In this document: piece after piece, positions 8,437 through 16,304 of the stretch
How positions within the stretch are numbered: position 1 is the first letter of the stretch
Layout of the letters: each line of letters begins with the position of its first letter
DNA from: Streptomyces alanosinicus
GTDB lineage: Bacteria > Actinomycetota > Actinomycetes > Streptomycetales > Streptomycetaceae
Assembly: GCF_014650595.1 (NCBI RefSeq)
Contig: NZ_BMVG01000036.1
Coordinates: forward strand, 1 to 64,000
Direction of reading: 5' to 3'
DNA: 64,000 bases
Program-made: the position numbers and the translations under genes
The notes under the pieces: generated by a model
What the model was told of the DNA's origin: nothing
What the model saw: only the letters and a program-made list of their open reading frames with translations
The model's database searches: none

Positions 8437-8789
8437 AGGACCAGACTGCGCCGGGCACCTTGCACGGGCAAGACGGTCACCGGCCTGCCGGGCGGCCTGG
8501 GCCGGCCGCCGCCCATGGGGGCGACGCCTGCGGCGACCACGGGCCGATCATCAAGGCAGGCGAGGGGCCGTACGGCGTGGGAACGGAGGTGAGGGGCTGG
8601 ACCTCCAGACTGCCCGCACCCCCATCTTCCGGTCACTCGAACGCCGCCACCCTCGGACCGTACCCGCACAACACCGCGATCCATGCCCAGCCCCAGACCT
8701 GAGTGTCGGTCGGCCATGCACCCTCTCCGTCGACGTCGACACGGGCGGCGTAGGTGAAAGCGAGAACGGCTTCTCCGAAGCAGGGCTGT
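8437..8789. other. Intergenic stretch, no gene recognised
   Basis: About 350 bp between the divergent IclR gene and the decayed serine hydrolase. A minus-strand frame ending at 8633 gives a tail rich in Trp (WGWAWIAVLCGYGP). It has no recognisable family or plausible start, so it is not called. Confidence 0.4.
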
Positions 8790-9782
8790 GCAGACTGCGG
8801 GAGGTGCTGGCGCGGCATGTGGAGTCCGAACGGATTCCCGGGCTTGTCGCCTGGTCGGCCGGGGTGAGGAGACACATGTCGAAACGATCGGGACGATGCG
8901 TCATGACGGTGGCTTACCGATGCGCCGGGACACCGTCTTCCGGATGGCCTCGACGACCAAGCCGGTCGCGGTGGCGGCGGCGATGGTCCTGCTGGACGAG
9001 TGCCGGCTGAGGCTGGACGACCCGACAGATCGGTGGCTGTCCGGGGGGCTACGGCCAGGAGTGGCTGTTGCCGGCACCGGAGGGTCACCGGCCAGTCGTT
9101 CGAGACGTTCCCGCGCGAACGCATCTTTGATCCGCTGGGCATGAAGGACACCGGATTCCACGTACCCGCCGACAAGATCGACCGGCTGCCGCCGCGGTAC
9201 GCGCCGGATCCGCAGACCGGGGAGTTCGTCGTCGCGGACGAGGCCGAAGGGGGACACCACAGCCGGCCTCCGGCCTTCCCGTCGGGCGGCGGCGGGCTCG
9301 ACTTCACCGTCGACGACTATCACGCCTACTTCCGGATGCTGCTCAACCATGGAACGCGCGGCACCGAACGGATCCTGTCCCGGCCCGCCGTCGAGCTGAT
9401 GACCACCAACCGCCTCACGCCCGAGCAGACATCCGCCCTTCAGGCCTGGGCCCGTAGCGTCGCCCATCTGTCACACGGTCAGGGGCAGACCGGCGGCTGG
9501 GGCTTCGGGATGACGGGGCGCACCTATCGCGGTGACTACGCGCCCGTCGGCCAGTTCGGCTGGGACGGCGGAAGCGGCACCACGACATACGCCGACCCGG
9601 ACAACCGGCTCGTCGGCATCCTGCTCACCCGGACCGGGATGTCCACGCCGGATTCGGCGCGGGCCATCCAGGACTTCTGGACCACGCTCTACCAGGCAAT
9701 CGACGACTGCCCCGCGTGCCGTGCCGTGCCGCCCGGCCGCGCGTACGCCGGCGGCCCGGCGGCTTCTTTGAGTAGTCGTCAC
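8790..9782 (+). pseudogene. Decayed beta-lactamase-family serine hydrolase
   Basis: Pieces of one serine hydrolase lie in order but in different frames. LARHVESERIPGLVAWSAG comes first (from about 8804). RMASTTKPVAVAAAMVLLDE, carrying the S-x-x-K nucleophile motif (STTK), is in another frame near 8940-9000. GQSFETFPRERIFDPLGMKD and the remaining C-terminal half run to about 9700 in a third. The middle that should carry the Y-x-N motif is missing, so the gene has both frameshifts and an internal deletion. Intact relatives are about 400 aa, penicillin-binding-protein/esterase-like and usually periplasmic or cytoplasmic. The last frame stays open to 9824, but the natural end is probably near FWTTLYQAIDD. 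Not expected to be functional. Confidence 0.75.
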
Positions 9783-9802
9783 CTCATGGAACCATCCTCC
9801 AT

Positions 9803-9827
9803 GCGTCACTGGTTTGACAGGTGACGC
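9803..9827. promoter_or_regulatory. Operator-like palindrome before the alpha/beta hydrolase
   Basis: A perfect 7-bp inverted repeat, GCGTCAC and GTGACGC, flanks an 11-bp spacer. The inner part contains TTGACAGGTGAC, which recurs exactly at 11793-11804 in front of the CGNR regulator. Over 21 bp the two sites agree at 16 positions. TTGACA at 9814-9819 could also be a -35 box. The site lies about 57 bp upstream of the hydrolase ATG. I infer shared control by the CGNR protein. Confidence 0.6.
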
Positions 9828-9883
9828 GCCCTGTGCGAGTGTCATTACGTCGGTCACGAGACACACATGACGGAGGGGTTCTC

Positions 9884-10960
9884 ATGATCAACAGGCGCAC
9901 GTTCACCAAGGCCGTCGGCCTGGGCACCGGCGCGGGCGCGGTCTCGCTGACCGGCCTGCGGTCCACGGCGTCGGCCGCGCCGGCGGCGCACTCGCCGGGC
10001 GGCACCCCTGGCCGCAACATCCCCACCGTGCCCACCGTCACCCCCGGCACGCACACCACGTTCCGTACGATCAAGCACGTCAGGGCGGGTGTCCTGGAGA
10101 TCGGTTACGCCGAGGCCGGCCCCGCCCACGGACCGGTCGTCCTGTTGCTGCACGGCTGGCCGTACGACATCCACAGCTACGTCGACGTCGCCCCACTCCT
10201 GGCCGACCTCGGGTATCGAGTGATCGTCCCCTATCTGCGCGGTCACGGCAGTACACGTTTCCTGTCCCGCCGTACTCCCCGCACCGCCGAGCAGTCGGCC
10301 ATCGCGCTCGACATCGTCGCCCTGATGGACGCCCTGAAGATCGACAAGGCGGTGCTGGCCGGCTTCGACTGGGGCTCGCGCACCGCCGACATCATCGCGG
10401 CACTGTGGCCCGAACGGGTCAAGGCGCTTGTCTCGACCGGCGGTTACCTCGTCACCAACCTCAAGGCGCAGCAGGAGCCGGCCGCCGCGGCCGTCGAGCA
10501 CAACTGGTGGTACCAGTGGTACTTCGCCACCGAGCGCGGCAAGAAGGCGATGGAGAACGTCGACGAGCGCATCGCCCTGTGCCGCTACGTATGGACGCTT
10601 GTCTCGCCCAACTGGGCCTTCGACGACGCCACCTTCCAGCGCACCGCCCAGGCGTTCAGGAACCCCGACTACGCGGCCATCGTCCTGTACAACTACCGCT
10701 GGCGCATCGGTCTGATCGAGACGGACCGCCGCTACAGTCGCTACGAGGCGCAGCTCGCCGCCCAGCCGCCCGTCCGCGTCCCCACCGTCACCCTCGACCC
10801 GGCCCTCGACCCCTTCATCCCGGCCGGTGACGGCTCCGCCTACCGCGACCACTTCACCGGCCCCTACGCGCACCGCACCCTCGCGAACGTCGGTCACAAC
10901 CTCCCGCAGGAGGCGCCGACCGTCTTCGCACGGGCCGTCGCCGACGCCGACCGCCTGTGA
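9884..10960 (+). CDS. Tat-exported alpha/beta hydrolase, epoxide-hydrolase/dehalogenase type
   Basis: A 358-aa protein starting at the ATG preceded by GGAGGGG; an upstream in-frame start at 9821 lacks a ribosome site. Residues 1-33 form a twin-arginine signal (NRRTFTKAVGLG, hydrophobic stretch, cleavage near ASA-APA). The mature part is an alpha/beta hydrolase: oxyanion motif HGWP at 90-93, nucleophile elbow GFDWGSR with Asp162 in place of Ser, and a catalytic-His region VGHNLPQEAP near the end. An Asp nucleophile points to epoxide hydrolase- or haloalkane dehalogenase-like chemistry through an ester intermediate. It is followed 41 bp later by a 64-aa gene and then a convergent CGNR regulator with a matching operator-like site. 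Confidence 0.85.
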   Translation: MINRRTFTKAVGLGTGAGAVSLTGLRSTASAAPAAHSPGGTPGRNIPTVPTVTPGTHTTFRTIKHVRAGVLEIGYAEAGPAHGPVVLLLHGWPYDIHSYVDVAPLLADLGYRVIVPYLRGHGSTRFLSRRTPRTAEQSAIALDIVALMDALKIDKAVLAGFDWGSRTADIIAALWPERVKALVSTGGYLVTNLKAQQEPAAAAVEHNWWYQWYFATERGKKAMENVDERIALCRYVWTLVSPNWAFDDATFQRTAQAFRNPDYAAIVLYNYRWRIGLIETDRRYSRYEAQLAAQPPVRVPTVTLDPALDPFIPAGDGSAYRDHFTGPYAHRTLANVGHNLPQEAPTVFARAVADADRL

Positions 10961-11001
10961 CGGCGCACTGACGTACCGAAAGACGAAGTGGAGTATGTGT
11001 C

Positions 11002-11196
11002 ATGAAGAAGGAACTCACGGCGGACTCCGCCGCGGCGGCGGCACGGCATGCTCGGTACGGAACGCTCCCCGAGCGCATTCGCTTCGAGGACATGACCGAG
11101 GAGGTGGAGAGCGCGCCGGGCGGGGCCGCCGCCTCGTACGACCCCGAGGGCTCATGGAAGTCCTACTCGTGCCTCGCCCTCGACCTGGGGCTTTAG
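11002..11196 (+). CDS. Small hypothetical protein (64 aa)
   Basis: It starts at ATG with GTGGAG about 9 nt upstream and ends just before the convergent CGNR gene. The sequence is charged and soluble: MKKELTADSAAAAARHARYG, an acidic middle (RFEDMTEEVES), and a tail WKSYSCLALDLGL that looks constrained. There is no signal peptide, no transmembrane segment and no recognised domain. It lies 41 bp after the exported hydrolase gene and is probably co-transcribed with it, so a regulatory or accessory role is possible. A leader-type peptide is another possibility, because the C-terminus is more distinctive than the N-terminus. Function unknown. Confidence 0.6.
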   Translation: MKKELTADSAAAAARHARYGTLPERIRFEDMTEEVESAPGGAAASYDPEGSWKSYSCLALDLGL

Positions 11197-11219
11197 AAAG
11201 CCCTCTGCTCCTCCTCCGC

Positions 11220-11783
11220 TCAGCCGGCGGCCGCCGCGGGTGTCGTCTTCTTGCGGGCGCGGTAGGCCGCCGCCTTGATCTTGTTGCCGCAGGACTCCAT
11301 GCCGCACCACTGGCGCCGCATGCCCCGGGAGCGGTCGATGTAGACGCGGGTGCACTCGGGGTTGCCGCACTCCTTGAGGAGCGGGACGTCCGGGCCGCTG
11401 AGCAGTTCGACGGCCTGGCGGGCGACGGTGGCCAGGGCCTGGCCTGGCGTCGCGTCGGTGTGCCGGCCCGCCAGGGTGAGCTGAGGTGTCACCGGGACCT
11501 GGCGCGCGGCGGCGTTGAGCACCGCCAGGGCCTCCCGGTCGAAGTCCTCGCCGAGGCGGCGGTTGGTGATGAGCCGGTAGAGGGCCTCGCGTACCTCGAT
11601 GGCCTCCCGGACGTCATCCTCCTTGCCGGGCGTGATCGTGTCCACGAGCCCGGACTCCACGTACCAGGCGTTGAGCCGTTCCGGAGTCACGAACATCTCG
11701 AAGCGGGTCGAGCGCCGGGCGCGCAGCGTGGCCGCGAAGTCGAGCGCCGGGTGGCCGCACACGAAGACATGGTCAAGATTCAC
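11220..11783 (-). CDS. CGNR zinc-finger (DUF1470) transcriptional regulator
   Basis: A 187-aa protein from the GTG at 11783; a TTG-initiated extension to 11819 would run through the operator-like site and is less likely. The N-terminal ABATE-like ligand domain begins NLDHVFVCGHPALDF. The C-terminal zinc finger reads CGNPECTRVYIDRS, then RRQWCGMESCGNKIKAAAYR, so Cys-x4-Cys and Cys-x4-Cys pairs are complete and the hallmark CGNR is CGNK here. The family acts as DNA-binding regulator. The GTG directly abuts the 11784-11804 motif with a CAAGAT-like -10 a few bases upstream, consistent with a leaderless, self-regulated transcript. The convergent exported hydrolase carries the same motif. Confidence 0.85.
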   Translation of the reverse strand: MNLDHVFVCGHPALDFAATLRARRSTRFEMFVTPERLNAWYVESGLVDTITPGKEDDVREAIEVREALYRLITNRRLGEDFDREALAVLNAAARQVPVTPQLTLAGRHTDATPGQALATVARQAVELLSGPDVPLLKECGNPECTRVYIDRSRGMRRQWCGMESCGNKIKAAAYRARKKTTPAAAAG

Positions 11784-11804
11784 ATCACCATCTTGACAGG
11801 TGAC
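11784..11804. promoter_or_regulatory. Operator-like site before the CGNR gene
   Basis: TCACC and GGTGA form an inverted repeat around a 9-bp centre, and the right half is TTGACAGGTGAC. The site is aligned with 9805-9825 at 16 of 21 positions, including 12 contiguous. It touches the GTG start of the CGNR gene, so bound protein would block transcription. Autoregulation is inferred. Confidence 0.6.
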
Positions 11805-11988
11805 TAGGATGAGGCGCAAGGCCCGTCACTGTTTCAGCAGGTGTCGCCCCTGCCCGCCCCGGCGTACCGGCGCTCCCAGCGCCTCCGCCCGGCGCGCTTC
11901 TCGCTCAGGTAGGCGGTGTCGTTGGTGGGCCGGACGCGAGACGCTCCCGGCATCGGGTGCGCCCACGTCGGCCCGCACCACCGTCGGC

Positions 11989-12354
11989 TCACACCGCGGG
12001 CGCTCCCGTCTCCTGGAGCGTTCCGTCGGCCAGGCGCAGCCGCACGCAGCCGTTCGCCGTCGGAGAGTACCCCGACGGGCGATGCGCCCGGGCGCCCCGG
12101 AACAGGGAGCGTGCGAGCAGGTTGTCCAGGCGCTGCGAGAGATAGGCGATACGGCCGTCGCCGCGCTTGATCTCCCCGCCGTCCGGGGCGAGTTCACCGG
12201 TGAGCAGGCGCAGCAGGGTGGTCTTGCCGGCGCCGTTGGGGGCGACCGGGCCCGTGCGGCCGGTGGTCATGGTGAAGGACAGGTCGCGGAAGACCGGGGT
12301 GTCGTCGGGCCGGGCGAACGACAGGTTCGAGCAGGCGATAACGGCGTCGGACAT
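11989..12354 (-). pseudogene. Internally deleted ABC-F ATPase remnant
   Basis: Starts like an ABC-F protein: ATG at 12354, CSNLSFARPDDTPVFRDLSF, then a Walker A stretch (VAPNGAGKTTLLRLLTGEL; the usual Gly is Ala) and GRIAYLSQRLDNLLA with the Q-loop. It then jumps to RSLFRGARAHRP and ends with RLADGTLQETGAP, which is like the far C-terminus of the family. Signature motif, Walker B and the second ATPase domain are gone, so ~400 residues are missing from a usual 530-600-aa protein. ABC-F proteins protect ribosomes from antibiotics; this remnant could not. Confidence 0.7.
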
Positions 12355-12568
12355 GGAGGCGACCTCGGGAAGGCTTGGGCGAAGACAGCTCCGCCCCGGG
12401 TGGACATGGGGAAAGGGGTACGACGAACGGGCCACTTCGGTGGCGCTCCTTCAGCGCGTCCGGTGGCCGAGGTGCGGGCGCCAACCGCCGCGGCCCGTAG
12501 GTGTGTTGACAGTCCGATGACGCCCATGCCAGCACCGTCGCCGGTTAAACCGGTGAAGATCGCTTCGC

Positions 12569-12742
12569 GTGCCACACACCGGATCTGACGCTCGACGGTA
12601 CCGAGCTCTTCGCCCCGCTGCGTCCGGGCCGCCACGTCCTGATCGACCTGACGGGGTATGAGGTCCTTCAACTGCCCTGCGATCGGACGACGAGCCGCTG
12701 CAGAAGGAGGCGGCGGGCGTCGTGGCCGCCGCGCACCGTTGA
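12569..12742 (+). pseudogene. C-terminal fragment of a flavin-dependent monooxygenase
   Basis: About 55 codons with no start. PDLTLDGTELFAPLRPGRHV followed by a hydrophobic strand LIDLTG is the typical start of the thioredoxin-like C-terminal domain of aromatic polyketide and phenol-type FAD hydroxylases. The frame then breaks, and a neighbouring frame supplies a plausible end, DEPLQKEAAGVVAAAHR, with TGA at 12740-12742. The FAD- and substrate-binding domains are absent. It lies directly beside a 13-bp palindrome (CCGGTT-A-AACCGG, 12541-12553), with ABC-F debris on the other side. Confidence 0.55.
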
Positions 12743-12776
12743 ACGGCTCCCGCGCGGTGTGCCGTCCCGGCTGCGG

Positions 12777-13553
12777 TCAGGGGGTGGAACGCAGCAGCAC
12801 GAGGGAGCCGTCGTAGGTCGGCCGGTTGCGGAGGTGGCCGAAGGCCTCGTCCCAGCTACCGGAGCCCAGGGCCCGGCGCAGCGAGGTGTCGAAGGCCTGG
12901 CGGGCGTGGTCGTCGATGAAGCTCCAGGCCGAGCAGGCTTGACGGGCCGCGGGGTCCAGGAGCAGCTCGGGGCGGCCGTAGTAGGCCTCGTTGAAGCCGT
13001 CGGTGCAGTCCAGCGGGATGGGCACGGGCTGGATGGAGGTGCTGCCGCCGAGCGCGGTGGTGAGCCGGTCGAGCGGAGGGTAGCGGCGGGCTTCGGTCTC
13101 AAGGACGTCGGGTGCGTACTCGTAGAGCCAGAAGTCGCGCACGCGCGCGGGGTCGCAGGTCAGTACGACGACGGGGCCACAGGTGACGCGCCGCATCTCG
13201 CGCAGTCCGGCTTCGGCATCGGACCACTGGTGGACGCTGAAGAGGGTCATCGACGCGTCGAACTCCCCGTCGGCGAAGGGGAGGTCCTCGGCGACGGCGT
13301 CGATCGCGGTGGCGAGTCGGGCCGGGCGCTGGGCCCGCATGGCCAGGGACGGCTCGACCGCGGTGATGGTGCGCGCCGCGGTCTCATAGGACCCGGTCCC
13401 CGCGCCGACGTTGAGGACGGTGCCGGCGTCGCCCAGTGCCTGGGCGATGACGTGGGCGATGCGCTCGTCGGGGCGCCGGTAGGAGGCGTAGCCGGAGCCG
13501 ATGCGGTGGTGGTCGACGTCGCCGGCGCTGCCGTCGTGGGTGCGCATGACCAT
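12777..13553 (-). CDS. Class I SAM-dependent methyltransferase
   Basis: A 258-aa enzyme from the ATG at 13553, preceded by AAGGCGAGG; an in-frame extension to 13625 has no better site. Motif I is VLNVGAGTGSYE and the acidic residue binding the SAM ribose follows at TAVEPSLAMRAQR. FADGEFDASMTLFSVHQWSD is the motif II/III region and LREMRRVTCGPVVVLTCDP the usual post-motif. This is the UbiE/Methyltransf_11 fold. The C-terminal ~120 residues carry aromatic and hydrophobic residues that probably form the substrate cap. Cytoplasmic; substrate unknown. No obvious operon partner: the decayed monooxygenase lies downstream and the MFS gene upstream points the same way, about 200 bp away. Confidence 0.82.
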   Translation of the reverse strand: MVMRTHDGSAGDVDHHRIGSGYASYRRPDERIAHVIAQALGDAGTVLNVGAGTGSYETAARTITAVEPSLAMRAQRPARLATAIDAVAEDLPFADGEFDASMTLFSVHQWSDAEAGLREMRRVTCGPVVVLTCDPARVRDFWLYEYAPDVLETEARRYPPLDRLTTALGGSTSIQPVPIPLDCTDGFNEAYYGRPELLLDPAARQACSAWSFIDDHARQAFDTSLRRALGSGSWDEAFGHLRNRPTYDGSLVLLRSTP

Positions 13554-13755
13554 GAGGGACCTCGCCTTGTGGGCCTGGGCCGGGGCGCTGGCATCCGCGT
13601 CCCGAACAACGCTCCAATCTTGCATCTGCCAGGGCAGATCGCATAGATGGCTGGCTCATGCTTGGCCGATCAGCCAAGAAGAGCGGCATGTGCGATGTTG
13701 TGCGTTTGGACGTTGTGCTGGTCGGAGCCGGTCTCACTCCGGCCCGAGGCCCGGC

Positions 13756-15009
13756 TCACCCGGCCATCGGCACGGGGGTGGGTGCCAGATGTCCGCCGCG
13801 ATGCAGCCGTGACACCAGCCAGGCGCACATGAGGCCGGTGACGGCCAGCGCCGTCCACGGCAGCCAGCGGACGCCCGTGTCGAACAGTGCCCCGACCACC
13901 AGGTTGCCGAGGGAGATCGCGATGCCGGAGACGGTGTTGTAGGCGCCGTAATAGGTCGCGATGAGGCGGTCGCCGGACAGACGGATCACCGTGTCCATCT
14001 CGAAGGGGTAGAGCAGGGCCCCGCCCCACGCCAGCAGCGCCGCGCACAGCGCGAGCGAGAGGCCACCGGCCACAAGGCCGCCCGCTCCCTCCTCCGGGCC
14101 GGGCAGGACCAGCAGGAACGCGGCACCCATCACGACCAGCCCGCAGGCGATGGCCCGCGGTGCGGACAGCGTGCGCTTCGCCCACGCGGTCAGCTTCAGC
14201 TGGCCCGACAGCGCGGCGAGCGCGGAGACGGCGAACACCGCCCCGGTGACCAGCCCGGTCCGTTCGCCGAAGAGTTCCCGGGCACGCAGGGGGAGCGCCA
14301 GATACACCTGGAAGCCCAGGACGTACGAGCCCGTCATGGCGGCGGTGAACAGCAGGAAGGGCCGGTTGCCGGCGACGGTCCGCCAGTCGGCGGCCACGGC
14401 GCGCCAAGCGGGCTCGGCGCTTCTGCCGACCGGGTCGCGTGCCGGCAGGGCGCGGGCCTGGAGGACGGCCAGGGCGGCGAAGACGAGCGCCGAGACCGCA
14501 CACACCACACCGAAGTCCCAGGCCAGCAGGGCCAGGCCCACCGGCGGGCCGATCAGGATGCCCGCCTGGTAGAACACGTTGAAGACGGCGAACGCCTCGA
14601 CGCGACGCTCCTCGCCCGCGTCCGCGGCCAGATACGCGCGCACCGCCGGGTTGAACAGCGCACCCGCCAGCCCGGTCAGAGCGGAGGCCGCCACCAGGGA
14701 GGGCAGCGTGTCCGCCACCGCGAGCAGTCCGAAGGCAACGGTCCGCAGGGCGCATCCGACGAGGATCACCGGCTTGCAGCCGTAGCGATCGGCGAGCGTG
14801 CCGCCGACGAGGAACATGCCCTGCTGGGAGAGGTTGCGCACGCCGAGGACCAGGCCGACCGTCCAGGCCGCGAGGCCGAGGCCGTGGGCCAGATGATCGG
14901 CCAGATACGGCATGAGCATGTAGAAGCCGAGGTTGATGGCGAACTGGTTGACCATCAGCAGCCGCGCCGGCCGGTCGAAGGAGGCCAGCTGGGCCCGCAG
15001 CCCCCTCAT
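13756..15009 (-). CDS. MFS transporter
   Basis: A 417-aa major-facilitator permease with about 12 hydrophobic segments and the loop 2-3 motif GGTLADRYGCKPVILVG near residue 70. The ATG at 15009 overlaps the TGA of the upstream PLP-enzyme gene by 4 nt (ATGA), so the two are translationally coupled. This suggests the transporter exports the product of that enzyme, or imports its precursor. The family also includes drug exporters; no substrate-specific signature is visible. A stable protein partner beyond the synthase is not encoded nearby. Confidence 0.9.
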   Translation of the reverse strand: MRGLRAQLASFDRPARLLMVNQFAINLGFYMLMPYLADHLAHGLGLAAWTVGLVLGVRNLSQQGMFLVGGTLADRYGCKPVILVGCALRTVAFGLLAVADTLPSLVAASALTGLAGALFNPAVRAYLAADAGEERRVEAFAVFNVFYQAGILIGPPVGLALLAWDFGVVCAVSALVFAALAVLQARALPARDPVGRSAEPAWRAVAADWRTVAGNRPFLLFTAAMTGSYVLGFQVYLALPLRARELFGERTGLVTGAVFAVSALAALSGQLKLTAWAKRTLSAPRAIACGLVVMGAAFLLVLPGPEEGAGGLVAGGLSLALCAALLAWGGALLYPFEMDTVIRLSGDRLIATYYGAYNTVSGIAISLGNLVVGALFDTGVRWLPWTALAVTGLMCAWLVSRLHRGGHLAPTPVPMAG

Positions 15010-16130
15010 CGGACACCCGCCTCGGCACGCTTCGCGCTGCCACGGCCGAGCGGGTCGCGGACCGTGCCGCACCGGGTCCAGCCGGTCACCACGCACGCGT
15101 CGGGCTCGGCGATCTCGCGGGGTTTGCGCGGTGGTTCCTGCCCCAGCAGCCGGTGCTCGCGGCACCAGACGTCGTTGTAGACGGTGTCGAGATAGCGGTG
15201 CGGGCCGTCGGGGAAGACCGCCGCGACCCGGGTGCCCAGGGGATACGTCCGCGCGGCCCATCCCGCGACGAGCGCCACGGCTCCGACGCTCCAGCCGCCC
15301 GTCGCGTAGTGGCGGTGGCCCAGGCGGCGGCAGGCCCACACGGCCTCGGCCGGCGCCACCCAGTGGACCTCGGCGAAGGCCGCGTAGTCGACGTTGCCCG
15401 GATGGATGCTGGAGCCCAGCCCGCGCATCAGCCGCGGCCGGGCGGGCTGCCCGAAGATCGTCGAGCCGACCGAGTCCACACCGATCAGGGTCAGCGCGGG
15501 AAAGCACTCCCGCAGTACGCAGGAGATGCCGGCGGAGTGCCCCCCGGTACCCACCGACGCCACGAGGACGTCGACACGGCCGAGTTGTGCGATCAGCTCC
15601 ATGGCCAGCGGCCGGTACGCGGCCACGTTGTCGGGGTTGTGGTACTGGTCAGGGCAGTAGGCGCCCGGTGTGCGGGCCAGCAGCTCGGCGACGCGTTCCC
15701 GGCGGGCCTGCTGCCAGCCGCCGTCCCGGTGCGGGACGGCGACCTGGTCGACGTACGCGCCGAGCGTGGTCAGCAGCCGCAGCACCGACGGCTCCATGCC
15801 GGGGTCCGTCACCACGGTGACCGGATGCCCGTGCGTCAGCCCGGCCAGGGCGAGCCCCAGGGCGAACGTGCCGCTGGAGGACTCGACGATCGGCGTACCG
15901 GGCCTGAGATCCCCGCGCCGGCGCGCCTCACGGATCATGTGCAGACCGGGGCGGTCCTTGATGCCGCCGGGGTTGGCGCCTTCGAGCTTGGCGTAGAAAC
16001 CGCGGCCGGGCGGGGCGAAGGGTTCGTCGATCCACAGGACCGGGGTGCGGCCGACCAGCTGGGAGGGGTGGCGGGCGACTGCGGGGAGCGCGGCGTGGGC
16101 TCCGAGGGTTTCACGCAGGGGGACGTTCAT
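15006..16130 (-). CDS. PLP-dependent cysteine synthase-family enzyme
   Basis: A 374-aa fold-type II PLP enzyme starting at ATG with GGAG ~10 nt upstream. The Schiff-base lysine lies in GANPGGIKDRP (K58), the substrate loop is SSSGTFALGLALAG where O-acetylserine sulfhydrylases have SSGNTG, and the phosphate-binding glycine loop is SVGTGGHSAG. The altered substrate loop suggests it is not a housekeeping CysK but a specialised beta-replacement or amino-acid-modifying enzyme, as in siderophore and non-proteinogenic amino-acid pathways. It forms a coupled pair with an MFS transporter. I infer a self-contained two-gene cassette that makes and exports an amino-acid derivative. It could still be a cysteine or cystathionine synthase. 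Confidence 0.85.
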   Translation of the reverse strand: MNVPLRETLGAHAALPAVARHPSQLVGRTPVLWIDEPFAPPGRGFYAKLEGANPGGIKDRPGLHMIREARRRGDLRPGTPIVESSSGTFALGLALAGLTHGHPVTVVTDPGMEPSVLRLLTTLGAYVDQVAVPHRDGGWQQARRERVAELLARTPGAYCPDQYHNPDNVAAYRPLAMELIAQLGRVDVLVASVGTGGHSAGISCVLRECFPALTLIGVDSVGSTIFGQPARPRLMRGLGSSIHPGNVDYAAFAEVHWVAPAEAVWACRRLGHRHYATGGWSVGAVALVAGWAARTYPLGTRVAAVFPDGPHRYLDTVYNDVWCREHRLLGQEPPRKPREIAEPDACVVTGWTRCGTVRDPLGRGSAKRAEAGVR

Positions 16131-16160
16131 ACGGGTACGGGGCTCCTTCGCACCGCGCGC

Positions 16161-16210
16161 TGCACGGCATGGCACGGCATGGCACGGCATGGCGTGGCGT
16201 GGCGTGGCGC
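16161..16210. repeat. Short tandem repeat upstream of the PLP-enzyme gene
   Basis: Three near-perfect copies of the 10-mer GGCACGGCAT run into about four copies of GGCGT, which differs by one or two bases from half the unit. The tract lies about 30-80 bp before the ATG of the minus-strand PLP gene, in its likely leader or promoter, so copy number could affect expression. Confidence 0.7.
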
Positions 16211-16304
16211 GATGCGGTCGTCTGGGGGCATGGGTCTTGGGTCTGGGCGCGCGGGCACGCCCCCGCCGTGGACCGAGGTCGGGGTGAGGGCGTGCGGGCG
16301 GTGC

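Noticed and set aside
8633..8790. Minus-strand tail with a Trp-rich stretch (WGWAWIAVLCGYGP)
   Set aside because: No start, no family, and it overlaps the start of the decayed serine hydrolase; probably chance.
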